Of a stretch of 23,455 nucleotides of DNA, positions 22,669 to 23,455 are shown piece by piece. The DNA is from Methanocorpusculum sp. (GTDB taxonomy: Archaea; Halobacteriota; Methanomicrobia; Methanomicrobiales; Methanocorpusculaceae). Location of the stretch: contig DALTVX010000030.1 of assembly GCA_029987395.1 (NCBI GenBank), positions 1 through 23,455 of the forward strand. The letters run 5' to 3'. Positions within the stretch are counted from its first letter, which is position 1. Each line of letters opens with the position of its first letter. The notes beneath the pieces were generated by a model, which saw nothing but the letters and a program-made list of their open reading frames with translations, did no database searches and was not told where the DNA came from. A program made the translations under genes and the position numbers.

Positions 22669-23398
22669 TATCCCGCTATCCCACCCAAGATACAAATCCC
22701 TTATGACCAGAGAACAGCTCGCAGCTCACGCAAAAAACGGGGTCGTCTCCCTCGAAGGTCTCACGTCTCATGGACGCGGTGAGGCGTTTGATTATCTGTT
22801 CGGCGAGAAAACACCCGCTTCGGCACTTGAAGCAGAGAAGCTTGCGGCCCGCGTTCTGCTCGCGGCAAAGCATCCTGTCCTTTCCATCAATGGAAACACG
22901 GCCGCCCTTGCGGCAAAAGAGATCGCACAGCTGCAGAAGGCGAGCGGCGCCGAGATCGAGGTGAATCTGTTTCACCGGACCGATGAACGCATCGCGCTCG
23001 TCACCCGTGTTTTAGAGGAAGCGGGGTGCATCGTCTCTAAGGGGCCGGTCGAACGGTGTGTTCCCCTCCCCCATGCTCGCGGTCTTTGCCGTCCCGATGG
23101 GATCGGATCGGCTGACGTCGTTTTGGTTCCCTTAGAGGATGGTGACCGGTGTGAAGCCCTAGTCTCGATGGGCAAACTGGTCATCACCGTCGATCTAAAT
23201 CCGATCGACCGCACCTCGAAAATGGCAACGCTCCCTATCATTGATGAGGTCACCCGTGCTCTCCCCAATATTGCCGCAGAGTGTGACCGACTTCGCTTAT
23301 CTGGAGAGAAGATCACCATGCCTGAGATAGACGGAAGATATTTCCTCAGACAGGCTATAAAAGATATTCAGGAATTCCTTGCCCATGCTCTGGATTGA
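22661..23398 (+). CDS. 4-phosphopantoate-beta-alanine ligase
   Basis: This 245-residue protein is the archaeal phosphopantothenate synthetase, which joins 4-phosphopantoate and beta-alanine with ATP. Blocks visible are SHPRYKSLMTREQL at the start, VSLEGLTSHGRGEAFDYL, SINGNTAALAA, EVNLFHRTDERI, VLVPLEDGDRCEAL and VITVDLNPIDRTSKMA. The ATG at 22661 has GGAGG nine bases before it and overlaps the kinase stop by eight bases, so translation of the two enzymes is coupled. Confidence 0.93.
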   Translation: MSDIPLSHPRYKSLMTREQLAAHAKNGVVSLEGLTSHGRGEAFDYLFGEKTPASALEAEKLAARVLLAAKHPVLSINGNTAALAAKEIAQLQKASGAEIEVNLFHRTDERIALVTRVLEEAGCIVSKGPVERCVPLPHARGLCRPDGIGSADVVLVPLEDGDRCEALVSMGKLVITVDLNPIDRTSKMATLPIIDEVTRALPNIAAECDRLRLSGEKITMPEIDGRYFLRQAIKDIQEFLAHALD

Positions 23399-23455
23399 AA
23401 AATACCGCCCGACCTCATTTGACGAGATCATCGGACAGAAAAATCCCATGAACCA
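23385..23455 (+). CDS. Replication factor C small subunit, N-terminus (cut by window edge)
   Basis: The last 71 bases encode MLWIEKYRPTSFDEIIGQ and a few more residues. This is the standard start of archaeal and eukaryotic clamp-loader small subunits (WxEKYRP motif). The ATG overlaps the ligase gene by 14 bases, so it belongs to the same operon. The Walker motifs lie beyond the window. The RFC large subunit also begins with a similar motif, but the direct WIEKYRPTSFDEIIGQ run is typical of the small one. Confidence 0.9.
   Translation, partial: MLWIEKYRPTSFDEIIGQKNPMN

Overview
The window looks like chromosomal DNA from a methanogenic archaeon of the Methanomicrobiales. Methanocorpusculum is my best guess, but the genus is an inference. 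The evidence is an HdrA-like protein, archaeal Nmd3, wyosine enzyme Taw2, archaeal pantoate kinase plus phosphopantoate-beta-alanine ligase, an archaeal riboflavin/F420-type reductase, the archaeal families UPF0212, DUF2070, DUF424 and DUF116, an RFC small subunit, and TATA-like boxes 25-35 bases before many starts that lack a Shine-Dalgarno sequence.

Layout. Bases 2-307 are the end of an unrecognised gene. 308-948 is non-coding and holds repeats (locus 1). 949-4452 is a tight + operon: gamma-carbonic-anhydrase-like protein, short HdrA-like flavoprotein, MtnA-type isomerase, DUF116 membrane/cysteine protein. uvrA (4501-7299, +) follows with its own promoter. A Fic AMPylase-type gene (7411-8778, -) is bracketed by TTACTAA operator-like repeats. 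8852-9863 is a disturbed region with a gene remnant, an orphan ORF between 23-base inverted repeats, and hairpin arrays (locus 2). Then come an EF-1A-like pseudo-GTPase (-), a 60-aa conserved protein (+) and the riboflavin-pathway reductase (+). 11936-12655 is a 720-base non-coding block bounded by perfect 20-base inverted repeats (locus 3). uvrC (-) and a small cysteine protein (+) follow. 14524-18151 is a - operon: UPF0212, PfkB kinase, Dph6-like ligase, DUF2070. A hairpin array (locus 4) fills the divergent spacer 18152-18515. From 18516 to the window end runs a + operon: DUF424, nmd3, taw2, coaBC, pantoate kinase, phosphopantoate-beta-alanine ligase, and the start of the RFC small subunit. 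It joins ribosome export, tRNA modification, three steps towards coenzyme A, and DNA replication.

The most unusual content is the repeat family. Short hairpins of two types sit in intergenic arrays at four loci. Their outer flanks are constant while the apical stems differ from copy to copy yet still pair. One pair of near-identical 80-base copies lies in inverted orientation around the uvrC-to-UPF0212 segment, and a longer core repeat forms the arms of the 720-base block. This resembles bacterial REP/BIME elements in logic, but no transposase is present in the window and I know of no description of this family. That last point rests on memory, not on a search.
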